Of a stretch of DNA of 51,235 nt, positions 31,524-41,933 are shown piece by piece (position 1 is the first letter of the stretch; the number at the start of each line of letters is the position of its first letter). A program made the position numbers and the translations under genes. The stretch spans positions 1 through 51,235 of the forward strand of contig JABHVE010000059.1 in assembly GCA_018658465.1 (NCBI GenBank), read 5' to 3'. The notes under the pieces were generated by a model, which was not told where the DNA came from, made no database searches, and saw only the letters and a list, made by a program, of their open reading frames with translations. The stretch comes from Alphaproteobacteria bacterium (GTDB taxonomy: Bacteria; Pseudomonadota; Alphaproteobacteria; UBA2966; CAIVPW01).

Positions 31524-32903
31524 GTGGGCCATCGCTTTGATCCCGTCATTTTGCGGGAATACGACATTCGTGGAACCGTGGGCGCGACGTTGTTCGAAGA
31601 CGACGCCTATGCCATTGGCCGAGGATTTGGCTCGGTGGTGGTGGGCGCAGGGGGCAAGACCATTTGTGTTGGGCTGGATGGCCGCACAACATCCCCCGGA
31701 TTAGAGGCGCGGCTGGTCCAAGGTCTGACCGAATGTGGCTTGGATGTTCTGCGGGTGGGCCTTGGCCCCTCGCCGTTGCTGTATTTCTCGGTCCATCATC
31801 TAGGGGCCGACGCCGGGGTGATGGTCACCGGCTCTCACAACCCAAAAGAACACAACGGCTTCAAAATGATGCTGGGGACCCATTCGTTTTTTGGGGAAGA
31901 CATCACCGCACTGGGTGCGCGGGCCGAAGCTGGGGATTACGTCGATGGGGCGGGTAGCGCCACGGACGTGGACACCATTACGGCCTATTTGGCCGAACAA
32001 GCCGCCGTGTACGCGGACGCCCCTGAAAACCCGCCATCAGTGGTGTGGGATCCCGGCAACGGGTCGGCGGGGGACATCGTGAGTGCCCTGGTCAAACGAT
32101 TGCCCGGCCGTCACGTTCTGATCAACGCCGACATCGACGGCACCTTCCCAGCCCACCATCCGGACCCCACGGTGCCGGAAAATTTGGTGCAATTGCAGCA
32201 CGCCATCGCCGACAACAAATGCGATTTAGGCATTGCCCTGGATGGCGACGGCGACCGTATCGGGGTCATCGATGGCCGGGGTCGCATTCTGTGGTCCGAC
32301 CAATTGTTGGCCTTACTGGCGCGGGACGTGTTGTTGGCTCATCCGGGGGCCCCGGTGATCGCCGACGTGAAATCCAGCTCTGCCTTGTTCAGTGAAATCG
32401 ACCGCCTAGGTGGCAAGCCCATCATGTGGCGCACCGGGCACTCTTTGATTAAGAAAAAAATGGCGGACGAAAAAGCGCCCCTGGCGGGTGAAATGTCGGG
32501 GCACATTTTTTTCGCCGACCGCTACTACGGCTTTGATGATGCGGTGTATGCAGGGGTGCGATTGCTCGCCCATTTGGCCCGCACCGGCACAACCTTGGCT
32601 GCCCTTTATGACGAGCTGCCGGGGTTGGTGAATACCCCGGAATTGCGCTTTGACTGCGCTGACGATCGCAAGTTCGATGTCATTAAAGAATTGAAAGCCC
32701 GTCTGGCCGCATCAGGCGCCGAGGTGAATGATATCGATGGGGTGCGGGTGACAACATCAGACGGCTGGTGGTTGGTGCGAGCATCGAACACCCAGGCGGT
32801 GTTGGTGGCCCGGGCCGAAGCGGAAAACGAAACAGCCTTGGCGGCGCTGAAATCCGAAATGGCGGCGGCCCTTGCGGCAAGCGGGGTCGAACTACCCGAC
32901 TAG
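31524..32903 (+). CDS. Phosphomannomutase/phosphoglucomutase (GTG start)
   Basis: FDPVILREYDIRGTVG, GVMVTGSHNPKEHNGFKMM, GIALDGDGDRIGVID. Confidence 0.94.
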   Translation: MGHRFDPVILREYDIRGTVGATLFEDDAYAIGRGFGSVVVGAGGKTICVGLDGRTTSPGLEARLVQGLTECGLDVLRVGLGPSPLLYFSVHHLGADAGVMVTGSHNPKEHNGFKMMLGTHSFFGEDITALGARAEAGDYVDGAGSATDVDTITAYLAEQAAVYADAPENPPSVVWDPGNGSAGDIVSALVKRLPGRHVLINADIDGTFPAHHPDPTVPENLVQLQHAIADNKCDLGIALDGDGDRIGVIDGRGRILWSDQLLALLARDVLLAHPGAPVIADVKSSSALFSEIDRLGGKPIMWRTGHSLIKKKMADEKAPLAGEMSGHIFFADRYYGFDDAVYAGVRLLAHLARTGTTLAALYDELPGLVNTPELRFDCADDRKFDVIKELKARLAASGAEVNDIDGVRVTTSDGWWLVRASNTQAVLVARAEAENETALAALKSEMAAALAASGVELPD

Positions 32904-32913
32904 TGCTCTCGGG

Positions 32914-34242
32914 CTATTGCGCCGGTCGCAAGGGCAATAACATGCGCAGCACATCGGCAATGGCCGTGGCGCGGTCCACGGGGGCTTGTTCCACCGTGTC
33001 CTCCGCCGCATCCAAGCGCACCTCCAGCCCCCCCGCAGGCGCTGGCCGCCCACTCACCACAATGCACGGCACCCCGGCGGGCTCCAAAATACGGCAGGCC
33101 GTGGTCGCTTCGGATTGGGTCAAGCCCACTAGCCGCGCGTGATACAGGGCATTGTTCGGGCCGGGCTCTATTTCTGGCCGGGCATGGAGATATCCCAGTG
33201 GCAAAGCCAGTGTTGCCTCTTGCAGGCGCCGTTGAGCGCCGTCATAGCCGCGATAGGCCCCTACCTGTACCGACCAATCTGAAACACCGGTTGCGATGAC
33301 AGGGGCTGCGTCGGCAAGCACCCTGGGCAAGGTTGCCGGGGCAGGGGCCGGCAATACCGTTTGTGGCGTAAGCGCGGCAACTTCTACCAATGGCGCAGGC
33401 ACCGGCGGCGGTCGCGAAATATGCAACCGCATAAACGCCGTGTCGAACAAATCTGCCATGGCCCGGTCGCGGTCGGCCGCGGTATCCCCACCCAACACAA
33501 CGCCCACCAGGCGGGTTTGATCGCGCACCACCGAGGCCGCCAAATTGTATCCGGCGGCGCGCACATACCCGGTTTTTAGGCCGTCCGTGCCGGGGTATCG
33601 CCCCAGAAGATTATTGTGATTGGTGTAGGTGGTGCCCTGATAGGTGAAGCTGGTGGTGGAAAAATACCCATAGAATTGCGGGAAATCGCGGATTAGTGCG
33701 ATGGCCAGATTGGCCATGTCCCGCGGCGTGGTGTGCTGGTACCGATCATGGAGGCCAGAGGCATTGCGGAACGTGGTGCGATGCAGGCCCAAATCCCGCG
33801 CCTTCATGGTCATGCCCACGGCGAAATTGCTTTCGCTGCCGCCCAGGGCCTCGGCCAAGACCACCGCAGCATCGTTCGCCGATTTGGTCACCAACGCTAG
33901 AATTGCGTTTTCCACCGAAATTGTCTCGCCCGTGCGCAGGCCAAGCTTCGACGGCACTTGGCGGGCGGCGTTGGCGGAAACCGCCAAGGATTGGCTCAGC
34001 GTCAGTCGCCGCGTGGCCAGGGCGTCAAAGGTCATGTACAGGGTCATCATCTTGGTCAGGGACGCCGGGTAATGGCCACGGTCGGCATCATCGGCGTACA
34101 AAATGGCGCCGGTTTGGGCGTTGACTATGATGGCCCCGGCCATTGCCCCTTGGGTCCCCACAAGCGCGGCGAATACTAATCCAAAGGCGATCGCAATACG
34201 CGCGCGCGCTGGCTTGGGGTTGTTCTGGGCGAATTCCGTCAT
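32914..34242 (-). CDS. D-alanyl-D-alanine carboxypeptidase (S11) with C-terminal SPOR-like domain
   Basis: YPASLTKMMTLYMTFDAL (SxxK), KSANDAAVVLAE (SxN), DGLKTGYVRAAGYN (KTG); SPOR-like WSVQVGAYRGYDGAQRRL. Confidence 0.92.
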   Translation of the reverse strand: MTEFAQNNPKPARARIAIAFGLVFAALVGTQGAMAGAIIVNAQTGAILYADDADRGHYPASLTKMMTLYMTFDALATRRLTLSQSLAVSANAARQVPSKLGLRTGETISVENAILALVTKSANDAAVVLAEALGGSESNFAVGMTMKARDLGLHRTTFRNASGLHDRYQHTTPRDMANLAIALIRDFPQFYGYFSTTSFTYQGTTYTNHNNLLGRYPGTDGLKTGYVRAAGYNLAASVVRDQTRLVGVVLGGDTAADRDRAMADLFDTAFMRLHISRPPPVPAPLVEVAALTPQTVLPAPAPATLPRVLADAAPVIATGVSDWSVQVGAYRGYDGAQRRLQEATLALPLGYLHARPEIEPGPNNALYHARLVGLTQSEATTACRILEPAGVPCIVVSGRPAPAGGLEVRLDAAEDTVEQAPVDRATAIADVLRMLLPLRPAQ

Positions 34243-34401
34243 AAATTGAGTATAGCTTTTGTGGTCACGAAAAATTGGCCGGGCGGGGGTTTTTGGCCCA
34301 ACCCGGCAGCTTGCCAGTGTCGTTAACCTAGGCTTCCCTTCGTCGTTAACCAAAATGTCGTCGGATTGGCTAACAAATCGTAAACACATCGGTTGGTCGG
34401 G

Positions 34402-34416
34402 TTAATGTGATGCTAA
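34402..34416 (+). promoter_or_regulatory. CtrA-box-like site TTAA-N7-CTAA upstream of clpS
   Basis: TTAATGTGATGCTAA; same half-site pair as at 19784. Confidence 0.4.
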
Positions 34417-34463
34417 GCCCGATAGTGTATAGTTCTTCAAAGTCAGTGGATACGCGAGCAACT

Positions 34464-34808
34464 ATGCGAATTGTTATGGCCAACGGGCCCGAAAATCCGG
34501 GCGACGATGGAGCACCATCGGTCGGATTTGCGACCCGAACAAAGCCGAAAACGAAGAAGCCGGACATGTTCAAGGTCTTGCTTCTGAACGATGACTACAC
34601 ACCTATGGAATTCGTCGTTCAGGTTCTGCAAGATGTGTTCCACCGAGATCGCGACACGGCAATGAGAATCATGCTGCATGTTCATCAAAAGGGCGTCGGT
34701 ATCTGTGGCGTCTATAGTTATGAAGTAGCCGAAACAAAGGTGAGCCAAGTGGTCGAATCAGCGCGCCAAAACCAGCACCCCCTTCAGTGTACGATGGAGA
34801 GAGAGTAG
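34464..34808 (+). CDS. clpS: ATP-dependent Clp protease adaptor ClpS
   Basis: [59 protein letters not shown]. Confidence 0.96.
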   Translation: MRIVMANGPENPGDDGAPSVGFATRTKPKTKKPDMFKVLLLNDDYTPMEFVVQVLQDVFHRDRDTAMRIMLHVHQKGVGICGVYSYEVAETKVSQVVESARQNQHPLQCTMERE

Positions 34809-37168
34809 TGCCAGGATTTTCAAATCAGCTTGAACGCAGCCTTCACCGGGCTTTGACCCTCGCCAACGAGCGGCGTCATGAATTCGCGACACTTGAACAT
34901 CTGCTGTTGGCGTTGACCGAGGACCGAGACGCGGTCTCCGTTCTGAATGCCTGCAACGTGGATTTGGGAGTGTTGCGCCAGGAACTGATCGGGTTCTTGG
35001 ATCAACAGTTGCCGGATCTGGTGACCGAAAGCACCGAAGACGCAAAACCCACGGCAGGGTTCCAGCGGGTGATCCAACGAGCACTGATCCATGTGCAATC
35101 TTCCGGGCGCGAAGAGGTCACCGGTGCCAACATATTGGTGGCCATTTTCTCCGAACGGGAATCCCACGCGGTGTTCTTCCTGCAGCAACAGGATATGACC
35201 CGGCTAGATGCGGTCAGCTACATTTCCCATGGGGTCGCCAAAACCTTAGGGGCCTCCGACGAGCCGCCGGTTCGTGGCGCCGATGACGACGACGCCGAAG
35301 ACAGTCCGGGCAAAGAAGCCGAAGCCTTGGCCGCCTATTGCGTTGACCTGAATGCCAAGGCGGTAAAAGGCAAAATTGATCCTCTGATCGGTCGCAAAGC
35401 CGAGGTCGAACGGACGATCCAAATTCTTTGCAGGCGGTCGAAAAACAATCCGTTGTTTGTAGGGGACGCAGGCGTCGGGAAGACTGCGATTGCCGAGGGT
35501 CTTGCCCTGCGCATCACCGAAGAAGACGTCCCCGATGTTCTGAAAACCGCAACGATTTACAGCCTGGACATGGGGTCGCTGTTGGCCGGAACCCGCTATC
35601 GCGGCGATTTCGAAGAACGGGTCAAAGCGGTTCTCACCGAATTGGAAGATGACGACACGGCCATTTTGTTCATTGATGAAATCCACACGATCATCGGTGC
35701 CGGGGCCACGTCTGGGGGCGCCATGGATGCCTCAAATCTTTTGAAGCCGGCATTGGCCAATGGGTCCCTGCGGTGCATCGGGTCCACGACCTATAAGGAA
35801 TACCGCACGGTTTTTGAAAAGGATCATGCACTGGCCCGGCGTTTCCAGAAGATCGATGTGCGCGAGCCCAGCATTGATGACACGGTAAAAATCCTGCGCG
35901 GCCTAAAGCCGTATTTCGAGGAATATCACTCCATCCGCTATACGGCGGAGGCTTTGCGTACGGCTGTTGAATTGGCGGCGCGCTATATCAACGATCGCAA
36001 GCTGCCGGACAAAGCCATCGACGTGATCGACGAAGTCGGCGCTTCTGAAATGCTGAAACCCGAAAACCGTCGCCGCAAGGTGATTGGTGTGAAGGAGATT
36101 GAAGCGGTGGTGGCAAAGATCGCCCGCATTCCTCCGAAATCGGTCAGCCGCGATGACAAACTGGTTCTGCGCCACATTGACCGCGATCTAAAGGCTGTGG
36201 TGTTTGGCCAAGACAAGGCAATTGGTGCCTTGTCCAGCGCCATCAAGCTGGCCCGTGCTGGGCTGCGGGAACCGGAAAAGCCCATTGGTTGTTACCTATT
36301 TTCTGGCCCCACTGGCGTCGGCAAAACCGAGGTCGCGCGGCAATTGGCCAGCACCTTGGGTGTCGAGCTTTTGCGCTTTGATATGTCGGAATATATGGAA
36401 CGCCATTCGGTGTCGCGCCTGATCGGGGCGCCTCCGGGCTATGTTGGTTTTGATCAAGGCGGGCTGATGACCGATGGGGTCGACAAAAATCCCCATTCCG
36501 TGTTGCTGCTGGACGAAATCGAAAAAGCCCATCCGGATGTCTTCAATTTGCTGCTTCAGGTCATGGACCACGGTAAGCTGACCGACAACAACGGCAAGAG
36601 CATCGATTTCCGCAATGTGATCTTGATCATGACCACCAACGCCGGGGCATCAGAACTGCACAAACAATCCATCGGCTTTGAGCGTGGAATCAAAGAGGGC
36701 GAGGACGAAGAAGCAATCACCCGCATGTTCACCCCTGAATTCCGCAATCGTCTGGATTCAATCGTCGGGTTCGATTCGTTGACACCGGATGTGGTGGCCA
36801 AAGTGGTGGAGAAATTCGTTTTGCAGTTGGAAGCCCAGCTGGAAGACCGCAACGTCAGCATCGAAATGGGCGAAGATGCCCAGGCTTGGATTGCTGAAAA
36901 AGGCTTCGATAAAATTTTCGGGGCACGCCCCTTGGGCCGGTTCATTCAGGAACATGTGAAAAAGCCCCTGGCGGACGAGCTATTGTTTGGCAAGCTGGTC
37001 AAGGGCGGCCACGTGGTGATCACCGTGGTCGACGGAAAGTTGGCGTTTGATCTGACAGAAGAACCAGCCGGATCAAAACGCAAACCCCGCAAAGGCGGTT
37101 CCGGTGGCCCTCGCAAATCCCCCGACGGCGATTCCGGCGGCGATAAGGTTCCAGTACTGGTCGACTAG
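34808..37168 (+). CDS. clpA: ATP-dependent Clp protease ATP-binding subunit ClpA (GTG start)
   Basis: GVGKTAIAEGLALRI, GPTGVGKTEVARQLA; two AAA+ modules; starts in the clpS stop. Confidence 0.97.
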   Translation: MPGFSNQLERSLHRALTLANERRHEFATLEHLLLALTEDRDAVSVLNACNVDLGVLRQELIGFLDQQLPDLVTESTEDAKPTAGFQRVIQRALIHVQSSGREEVTGANILVAIFSERESHAVFFLQQQDMTRLDAVSYISHGVAKTLGASDEPPVRGADDDDAEDSPGKEAEALAAYCVDLNAKAVKGKIDPLIGRKAEVERTIQILCRRSKNNPLFVGDAGVGKTAIAEGLALRITEEDVPDVLKTATIYSLDMGSLLAGTRYRGDFEERVKAVLTELEDDDTAILFIDEIHTIIGAGATSGGAMDASNLLKPALANGSLRCIGSTTYKEYRTVFEKDHALARRFQKIDVREPSIDDTVKILRGLKPYFEEYHSIRYTAEALRTAVELAARYINDRKLPDKAIDVIDEVGASEMLKPENRRRKVIGVKEIEAVVAKIARIPPKSVSRDDKLVLRHIDRDLKAVVFGQDKAIGALSSAIKLARAGLREPEKPIGCYLFSGPTGVGKTEVARQLASTLGVELLRFDMSEYMERHSVSRLIGAPPGYVGFDQGGLMTDGVDKNPHSVLLLDEIEKAHPDVFNLLLQVMDHGKLTDNNGKSIDFRNVILIMTTNAGASELHKQSIGFERGIKEGEDEEAITRMFTPEFRNRLDSIVGFDSLTPDVVAKVVEKFVLQLEAQLEDRNVSIEMGEDAQAWIAEKGFDKIFGARPLGRFIQEHVKKPLADELLFGKLVKGGHVVITVVDGKLAFDLTEEPAGSKRKPRKGGSGGPRKSPDGDSGGDKVPVLVD

Positions 37169-37193
37169 CCGGGACGCTATATTCCGGCGATTT

Positions 37194-38798
37194 TTAGTCC
37201 AGCGCTGCGGCTGCGTTTGATGCCTGAGTCCTCCGCACGTCCATGTCCAGGTCGTCGAAAATCCCGGCAGCCAATCGGAAATTGACCGACGCCTCGCGCG
37301 GGTTGGTTTCGCTCAACGCTGCCGCCAATCCAACATGGGCCCAGGCTTCCCCCGGTCGGTACAAGGATGTGTGGAACAGATCCAGGGATCGTTCATAGGC
37401 CGCAACGGCTGCCGCCAAATTCCCAGCTTCCCGATCCAGATCGCCTAAGGCCAATTCAGCTTCGCCTTGGCCGCGGGTGTCTGCCGCGTCGGCGAACATC
37501 GCCCGTGCCCCTTGGAATTTCAGCCGGGCTTCGTCGTCCTGACCCGCATTGTGGTCTAACTGGCCCAGGCCCAGCAACACTTGACCCTGGCCACTGGAAT
37601 GTCCGGCGGCTTCGAAACTCGCTTGGGCTTCCTGGTAGTGGTTGCCTCCAACCTGATGGTCCATCGAGGCCAACGCGCCCTGGCCCACCAACACGGTCGC
37701 GGCCCCCACATCGTCTCCGGCGTCTTGATAGAACGCAAGAGCGGCGCCATAGGCGACAGCGGCGGCTTCGAAATTCTCGACCGCACGTTCCAGATCGCCG
37801 AGCATGGCCAGGGCTCGCCCTTGGCCCGCAGAACTTCTTTCCCCGGCCCACAGCGCTGCGGCCTGGGTAAACGCGTCCCGTGCCGATTCTATGTGGCCGC
37901 CGCGATGGTCCAATTCGCCAATGCGCACCAACACATCCGCCTCTGCCGATGGATCCCCTGCCTGTTGGGCATTGGTGCGCTCAACAATCAATTCTTCTTC
38001 TTGGCGGTCATTTTGATCTTGATAGGTTTGCAGCTCGTCCACCGATTGATTGGCGGCTCGTAACCCGGCGGAATCATCCAGGATTTCGTAAATGGCCATG
38101 GCCCGGGCGACGCTGCGGCGGGATGCCAACACCAGATGCAGGCGGCGTTCTGCATGGCCGCGCCCCAACAGGGCCTCGGCCTCAGCGCTCCAATCACCCT
38201 GATCGTGGAACAGTGCTTGGGCGTTGGAGAATGCGGCAAAGGCTTCATCGTTATTGAATTGCGCTTTTTCCAAATTCCCCAGTGCCAATGCCACCCGGGC
38301 TTGGCCCACCGGGTCGGCGGCAGCGACAAAAAAGCCTTGGGCTTCGGCAAACACGTCGCGGGCGCGCTCGCCCTGGCCGACAATCTGATCCAATATTCCG
38401 GTCTGGAGTTTGACTTCCCCCATCCCGGCGTTCAGGCCAGCCGCCTGGAACAAATCCATGGCGCGGGCGAACAATTCCCGGGCGTCGTCATCGCGCCCGG
38501 CGTTGGCGGCGTTGCGCCCCTGTTCGATCAGATCCGCGCCTTCCGCCTCGATATCGGGTGCCACTGGGTCTGGTGCAGGGGGGCGGTTCAATCCTGCCAA
38601 GGCGTCGTCCGGGTCAGCGGTTTCCACTGAATCGCCCGTGCCATCGTCGGTCAAGCTAAGCGCTGCCAACACCAACGCCACGGCGGTTAAAATGCCCGGC
38701 AGGGCGAACCTTATCGCCGGGGTCGTACGCCCCAAGAATGGAAAACTAATTCCAGCCGCCGCCAGCAAGATTACGGCGGCAATCCATAAATTTGTCAC
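37194..38798 (-). CDS. Membrane-anchored TPR-like repeat protein (paralog 1)
   Basis: Two N-terminal TM segments followed by about 40-residue helical repeats rich in GxAxxxLGxL..A. Confidence 0.7.
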   Translation of the reverse strand: MTNLWIAAVILLAAAGISFPFLGRTTPAIRFALPGILTAVALVLAALSLTDDGTGDSVETADPDDALAGLNRPPAPDPVAPDIEAEGADLIEQGRNAANAGRDDDARELFARAMDLFQAAGLNAGMGEVKLQTGILDQIVGQGERARDVFAEAQGFFVAAADPVGQARVALALGNLEKAQFNNDEAFAAFSNAQALFHDQGDWSAEAEALLGRGHAERRLHLVLASRRSVARAMAIYEILDDSAGLRAANQSVDELQTYQDQNDRQEEELIVERTNAQQAGDPSAEADVLVRIGELDHRGGHIESARDAFTQAAALWAGERSSAGQGRALAMLGDLERAVENFEAAAVAYGAALAFYQDAGDDVGAATVLVGQGALASMDHQVGGNHYQEAQASFEAAGHSSGQGQVLLGLGQLDHNAGQDDEARLKFQGARAMFADAADTRGQGEAELALGDLDREAGNLAAAVAAYERSLDLFHTSLYRPGEAWAHVGLAAALSETNPREASVNFRLAAGIFDDLDMDVRRTQASNAAAALD

Positions 38799-38853
38799 GG
38801 TTAGGTGTCCTCGTTACACATCCCGGCGCCCATCACTCTGACGCCCGGGATCG

Positions 38854-40665
38854 CTAATTCTGGGTGCTGATGAATTCCAACGCCTCGGCCACCCGGGCTT
38901 TGATGTCACGGATCAGGGTTCGCGCTGCCGCGTTCTGATTTGGATTAGCCGCCAAGTTATCCGCCACCAATTGTTCGTGGCTTATGGTCTCTTCCTGATT
39001 GATGACGTCTGCTTCCCCGGCCATCTGATAGGGATCGCCTTCGTCTCCCATCAAACGAACGCCAATGGCCTCGATTGCGGGAAGTCCCAAATACCGATTG
39101 GCTTCGGTAACCGGGAATTCCAGGGCGGCGAACAAGGCGCTGGCCTGGGTGTAGGCATCGACGGCCAGGGCGTTCTTGGCGATCCCCCGGTTCACGTCGC
39201 CGGTCCCCAATGCGGCGACAATCAGCCCAACGGGTGCAGCCTCTCGCTCGAACATCGGCGCGGCTTCCCGGAACATTTGTAGAGCGCCTTCGTCGTCATT
39301 GATTGCCGCCAAGACGCCGCCAAAGGTCGCCAGGGTCCGTGCCGAGGCAACAGTGTCACCAACATCGACGAATAGCTGCCCGGCGTTTAGTAAATGTTCC
39401 GTCGCGGCGCGGGGGAGGTCGGAGGCGATGGCCATTTGGCCCAGGCCGAAACTTGCCCGGGCCTCGCCGTCATCGAAGCCGAACCGATGGTACAATTCGT
39501 TGGCACCGCGATAGGCGACGGTAGCTTCTTCAACGTCCCCCAGCATTGCAAGGGCGTCCCCCAGGCCCAGCACCGCGTCGGGTTCCTGTTTGTCGGACAA
39601 CGCCTTTAAATCGATGGCGGCTTGGGCAAACAAATTCCGCGCGGACTCAAAATTGCCCACCATCATTTCCACTTGGCCCCGAAGAATTGCCACCCGCGGG
39701 CCACCCGATGGATCGCCGGCCTGTTCAAAAAGCACGGCGGCGAAATCCAGGGCGGCGTTTACCTCGAAATTATTGGCGCGGTGGAGCTCAACAAACGCCA
39801 ACGCCATGTTGGCCTCGGCTTCTTTGTCTCGGGCATCGGTGCCCTGATATGTCGCGCGGGCATCGGAATATTTGGAACGGGCGGCTTCCAAATTGCCCAG
39901 ATTGAATTCCATGTCCCCCAGGATATGGGCGATGTCGCCCTTGCCAATGCCGTCGTCAGCCTGGAAATACAAAAGCTGAGCTTGTTCTAATTGGTCGCGG
40001 GCTTGGGACTCGCCATCGGGCATGTCCGCCAGGGCTTCCAACCCTAACAGCACGTGGGGGTCGCTTTTGGGGCTGGGGGCGCGATCCCACTGGATCCGCG
40101 CCTGGCGGTAATGGTCCCGGGCAGCATCCCAATTGAATGTGTCCTTTTCCAAATCACCCAGGGCAGCTAGAACCCGGGCCTGGCCGATGGCGCTGCCACC
40201 TTGCAAATACAATGACACGGCTTCGGAATAGTTCGCCCGGGCTTTGTCGCTTTGGCCGGTGAAGTGCTCCAACTTGCCCATACCAAAGGCTACCGAGGCC
40301 TCCCCCAACACGTCGCCCATTTGGCGGTATTGAGAGCGCGCTCGTTCATAAGTTTCCCGCGCCACCCGAGTGTCGCCGGTGTTCAGTTCCTGTTCGGCGC
40401 GCTCCATCAAGGCGACCGCCATTTCGCGATCGGTATCGGGGATATCGGTGGTTAACCCGGCCAGGGCCTCGGACCCCACATCGCTTTCGGGCGCTGCGGT
40501 GACAAGGGCGACGACCCCCAAGATCGCCCCCACGGCAAACCCCAGAATTGACAGAAAAATGCGCATCTGGCCGCGCATTGCGACCACCGCGACGACGCCA
40601 AGTGCCACAAGAACAAGTGCCGCGATGCCTGATGCCGATGTTGCCGCCGCTGAAAGCTGATCCAT
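38854..40665 (-). CDS. Membrane-anchored TPR-like repeat protein (paralog 2)
   Basis: N-terminal TM pair (ALVLVALGVVAVVAM...AVGAILGVVALV) then repeats such as GNLEAARSKYSDARATYQ. Confidence 0.7.
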   Translation of the reverse strand: MDQLSAAATSASGIAALVLVALGVVAVVAMRGQMRIFLSILGFAVGAILGVVALVTAAPESDVGSEALAGLTTDIPDTDREMAVALMERAEQELNTGDTRVARETYERARSQYRQMGDVLGEASVAFGMGKLEHFTGQSDKARANYSEAVSLYLQGGSAIGQARVLAALGDLEKDTFNWDAARDHYRQARIQWDRAPSPKSDPHVLLGLEALADMPDGESQARDQLEQAQLLYFQADDGIGKGDIAHILGDMEFNLGNLEAARSKYSDARATYQGTDARDKEAEANMALAFVELHRANNFEVNAALDFAAVLFEQAGDPSGGPRVAILRGQVEMMVGNFESARNLFAQAAIDLKALSDKQEPDAVLGLGDALAMLGDVEEATVAYRGANELYHRFGFDDGEARASFGLGQMAIASDLPRAATEHLLNAGQLFVDVGDTVASARTLATFGGVLAAINDDEGALQMFREAAPMFEREAAPVGLIVAALGTGDVNRGIAKNALAVDAYTQASALFAALEFPVTEANRYLGLPAIEAIGVRLMGDEGDPYQMAGEADVINQEETISHEQLVADNLAANPNQNAAARTLIRDIKARVAEALEFISTQN

Positions 40666-40759
40666 AGACTCTAACTGTGCTGATTTTGGGACTGAAATGC
40701 CTGTCTGGCCCGCCGTTTCAACGGGCGGCAGCACTTTAGCAGCAAGGTTTGATTGCCGC

Positions 40760-41929
40760 CTAGTCGGGTTTTTTGAAGGGTGAGCGGGCGGTCAATGCGC
40801 CAATTTCATCGTCCACCTGGTCGCGCTCTTGGTCCAGGTATGCGGCCACCCCATTGCGAAACGCCGGATCAGCGATCCAATGGGCCGAATAGGTGTGTAC
40901 CGGCAGGTAGCCGCGGGAGATTTTGTGGGGCCCTTGGGCGCCAGCCTCCACCCGGCCCAAGCCGTGCTTAATGGCGAAGTCGATGGCTTGGTAATAGCAG
41001 ACCTCGAAATGCAGGGCCGGAATGTATTCGCTGCATCCCCAATACCGCCCGTACAAGACGCTCGGCCCGGCCATGTTCAAGGCTCCGGCAATAGGGGTGC
41101 CGTGTTTGTAGGCCATGACCAGCACCACCTGGTCGCTCATAGTTTGGCCCAACAGGCTGAAGAAGTCGCGGTTCAGGTACGGGGTGCCCCATTTGCGCTG
41201 GCCGGTGTCCATGTAAAAGCCGAAAAATGCATCCCAGTGGCCTTCGGTCAGGGCCGCCCCGGTCAGGGTTTCGATGGTGACAAGGCCGTCGGCCAAGGCT
41301 TGGCGGCGCTCACGGGCGATTGCCTTGCGCTTGCGTGATGCCAGGGCCCCCAAGAATTCCCCGAACGATTGATAGCCGTTGTTCAGCCAATGGAATTGTT
41401 CCCCGGTGCGCAGCAACAGGCCTTCGGCTCCCATCATCTGGGACTCCGCCTTTGTACAAAATGTCGCGTGCAGGGACGAAATCCCTAGGCGCCGCGCCGC
41501 ATCAATGCCCCCTGCCAACAACGCCCTTGAGGTGGTCGCCCCGTCCGCATCGGGGTGCACGCACAACCGCGGGCCGGTCACCGGAGTAAACGGCACCGCC
41601 AATTGCAGCTTGGGATAATACGTGCCCCCAGCGCGCTCAAACGCATCGGCCCAGCCGTGGTCGAACACGTACTCCCCATAGGAATGGGATTTCAGATAGG
41701 CCGGGGCGACCCCCAGAACCGATCCGTCCGCGGCCTTGGCCACCAAATGATGGGGCGTCCATCCCTGTTCAGCACTGGCCGATCCGCTTTGCTCCAGGGC
41801 ACTGAGAAATTTGTGGGAAACGAACGGGTTGTCGGGGCCCGCGCACACATCCCAATCGGCTGCGGCGATGTCACCGATGTGATGGATCACATCAACGGAG
41901 TGGACCAAAGCTTGTTCGGTGTCACCCAT
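40760..41929 (-). CDS. FemAB-like / DUF482 GNAT-fold N-acyltransferase
   Basis: FVSHKFLSALEQSGSASAEQGWTPHHLVA, RKRKAIARERR, RYWGCSEYIPALHFEVCYYQAIDFAI, EAGAQGPHKISRGYLP. Confidence 0.9.
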   Translation of the reverse strand: MGDTEQALVHSVDVIHHIGDIAAADWDVCAGPDNPFVSHKFLSALEQSGSASAEQGWTPHHLVAKAADGSVLGVAPAYLKSHSYGEYVFDHGWADAFERAGGTYYPKLQLAVPFTPVTGPRLCVHPDADGATTSRALLAGGIDAARRLGISSLHATFCTKAESQMMGAEGLLLRTGEQFHWLNNGYQSFGEFLGALASRKRKAIARERRQALADGLVTIETLTGAALTEGHWDAFFGFYMDTGQRKWGTPYLNRDFFSLLGQTMSDQVVLVMAYKHGTPIAGALNMAGPSVLYGRYWGCSEYIPALHFEVCYYQAIDFAIKHGLGRVEAGAQGPHKISRGYLPVHTYSAHWIADPAFRNGVAAYLDQERDQVDDEIGALTARSPFKKPD

Positions 41930-41933
41930 GGGG

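Noticed and set aside
37367-38841. Plus-strand ORFs (up to 167 aa) opposite the TPR-like genes
   Set aside because: Antisense to long ORFs with consistent repeat architecture; compositionally biased.
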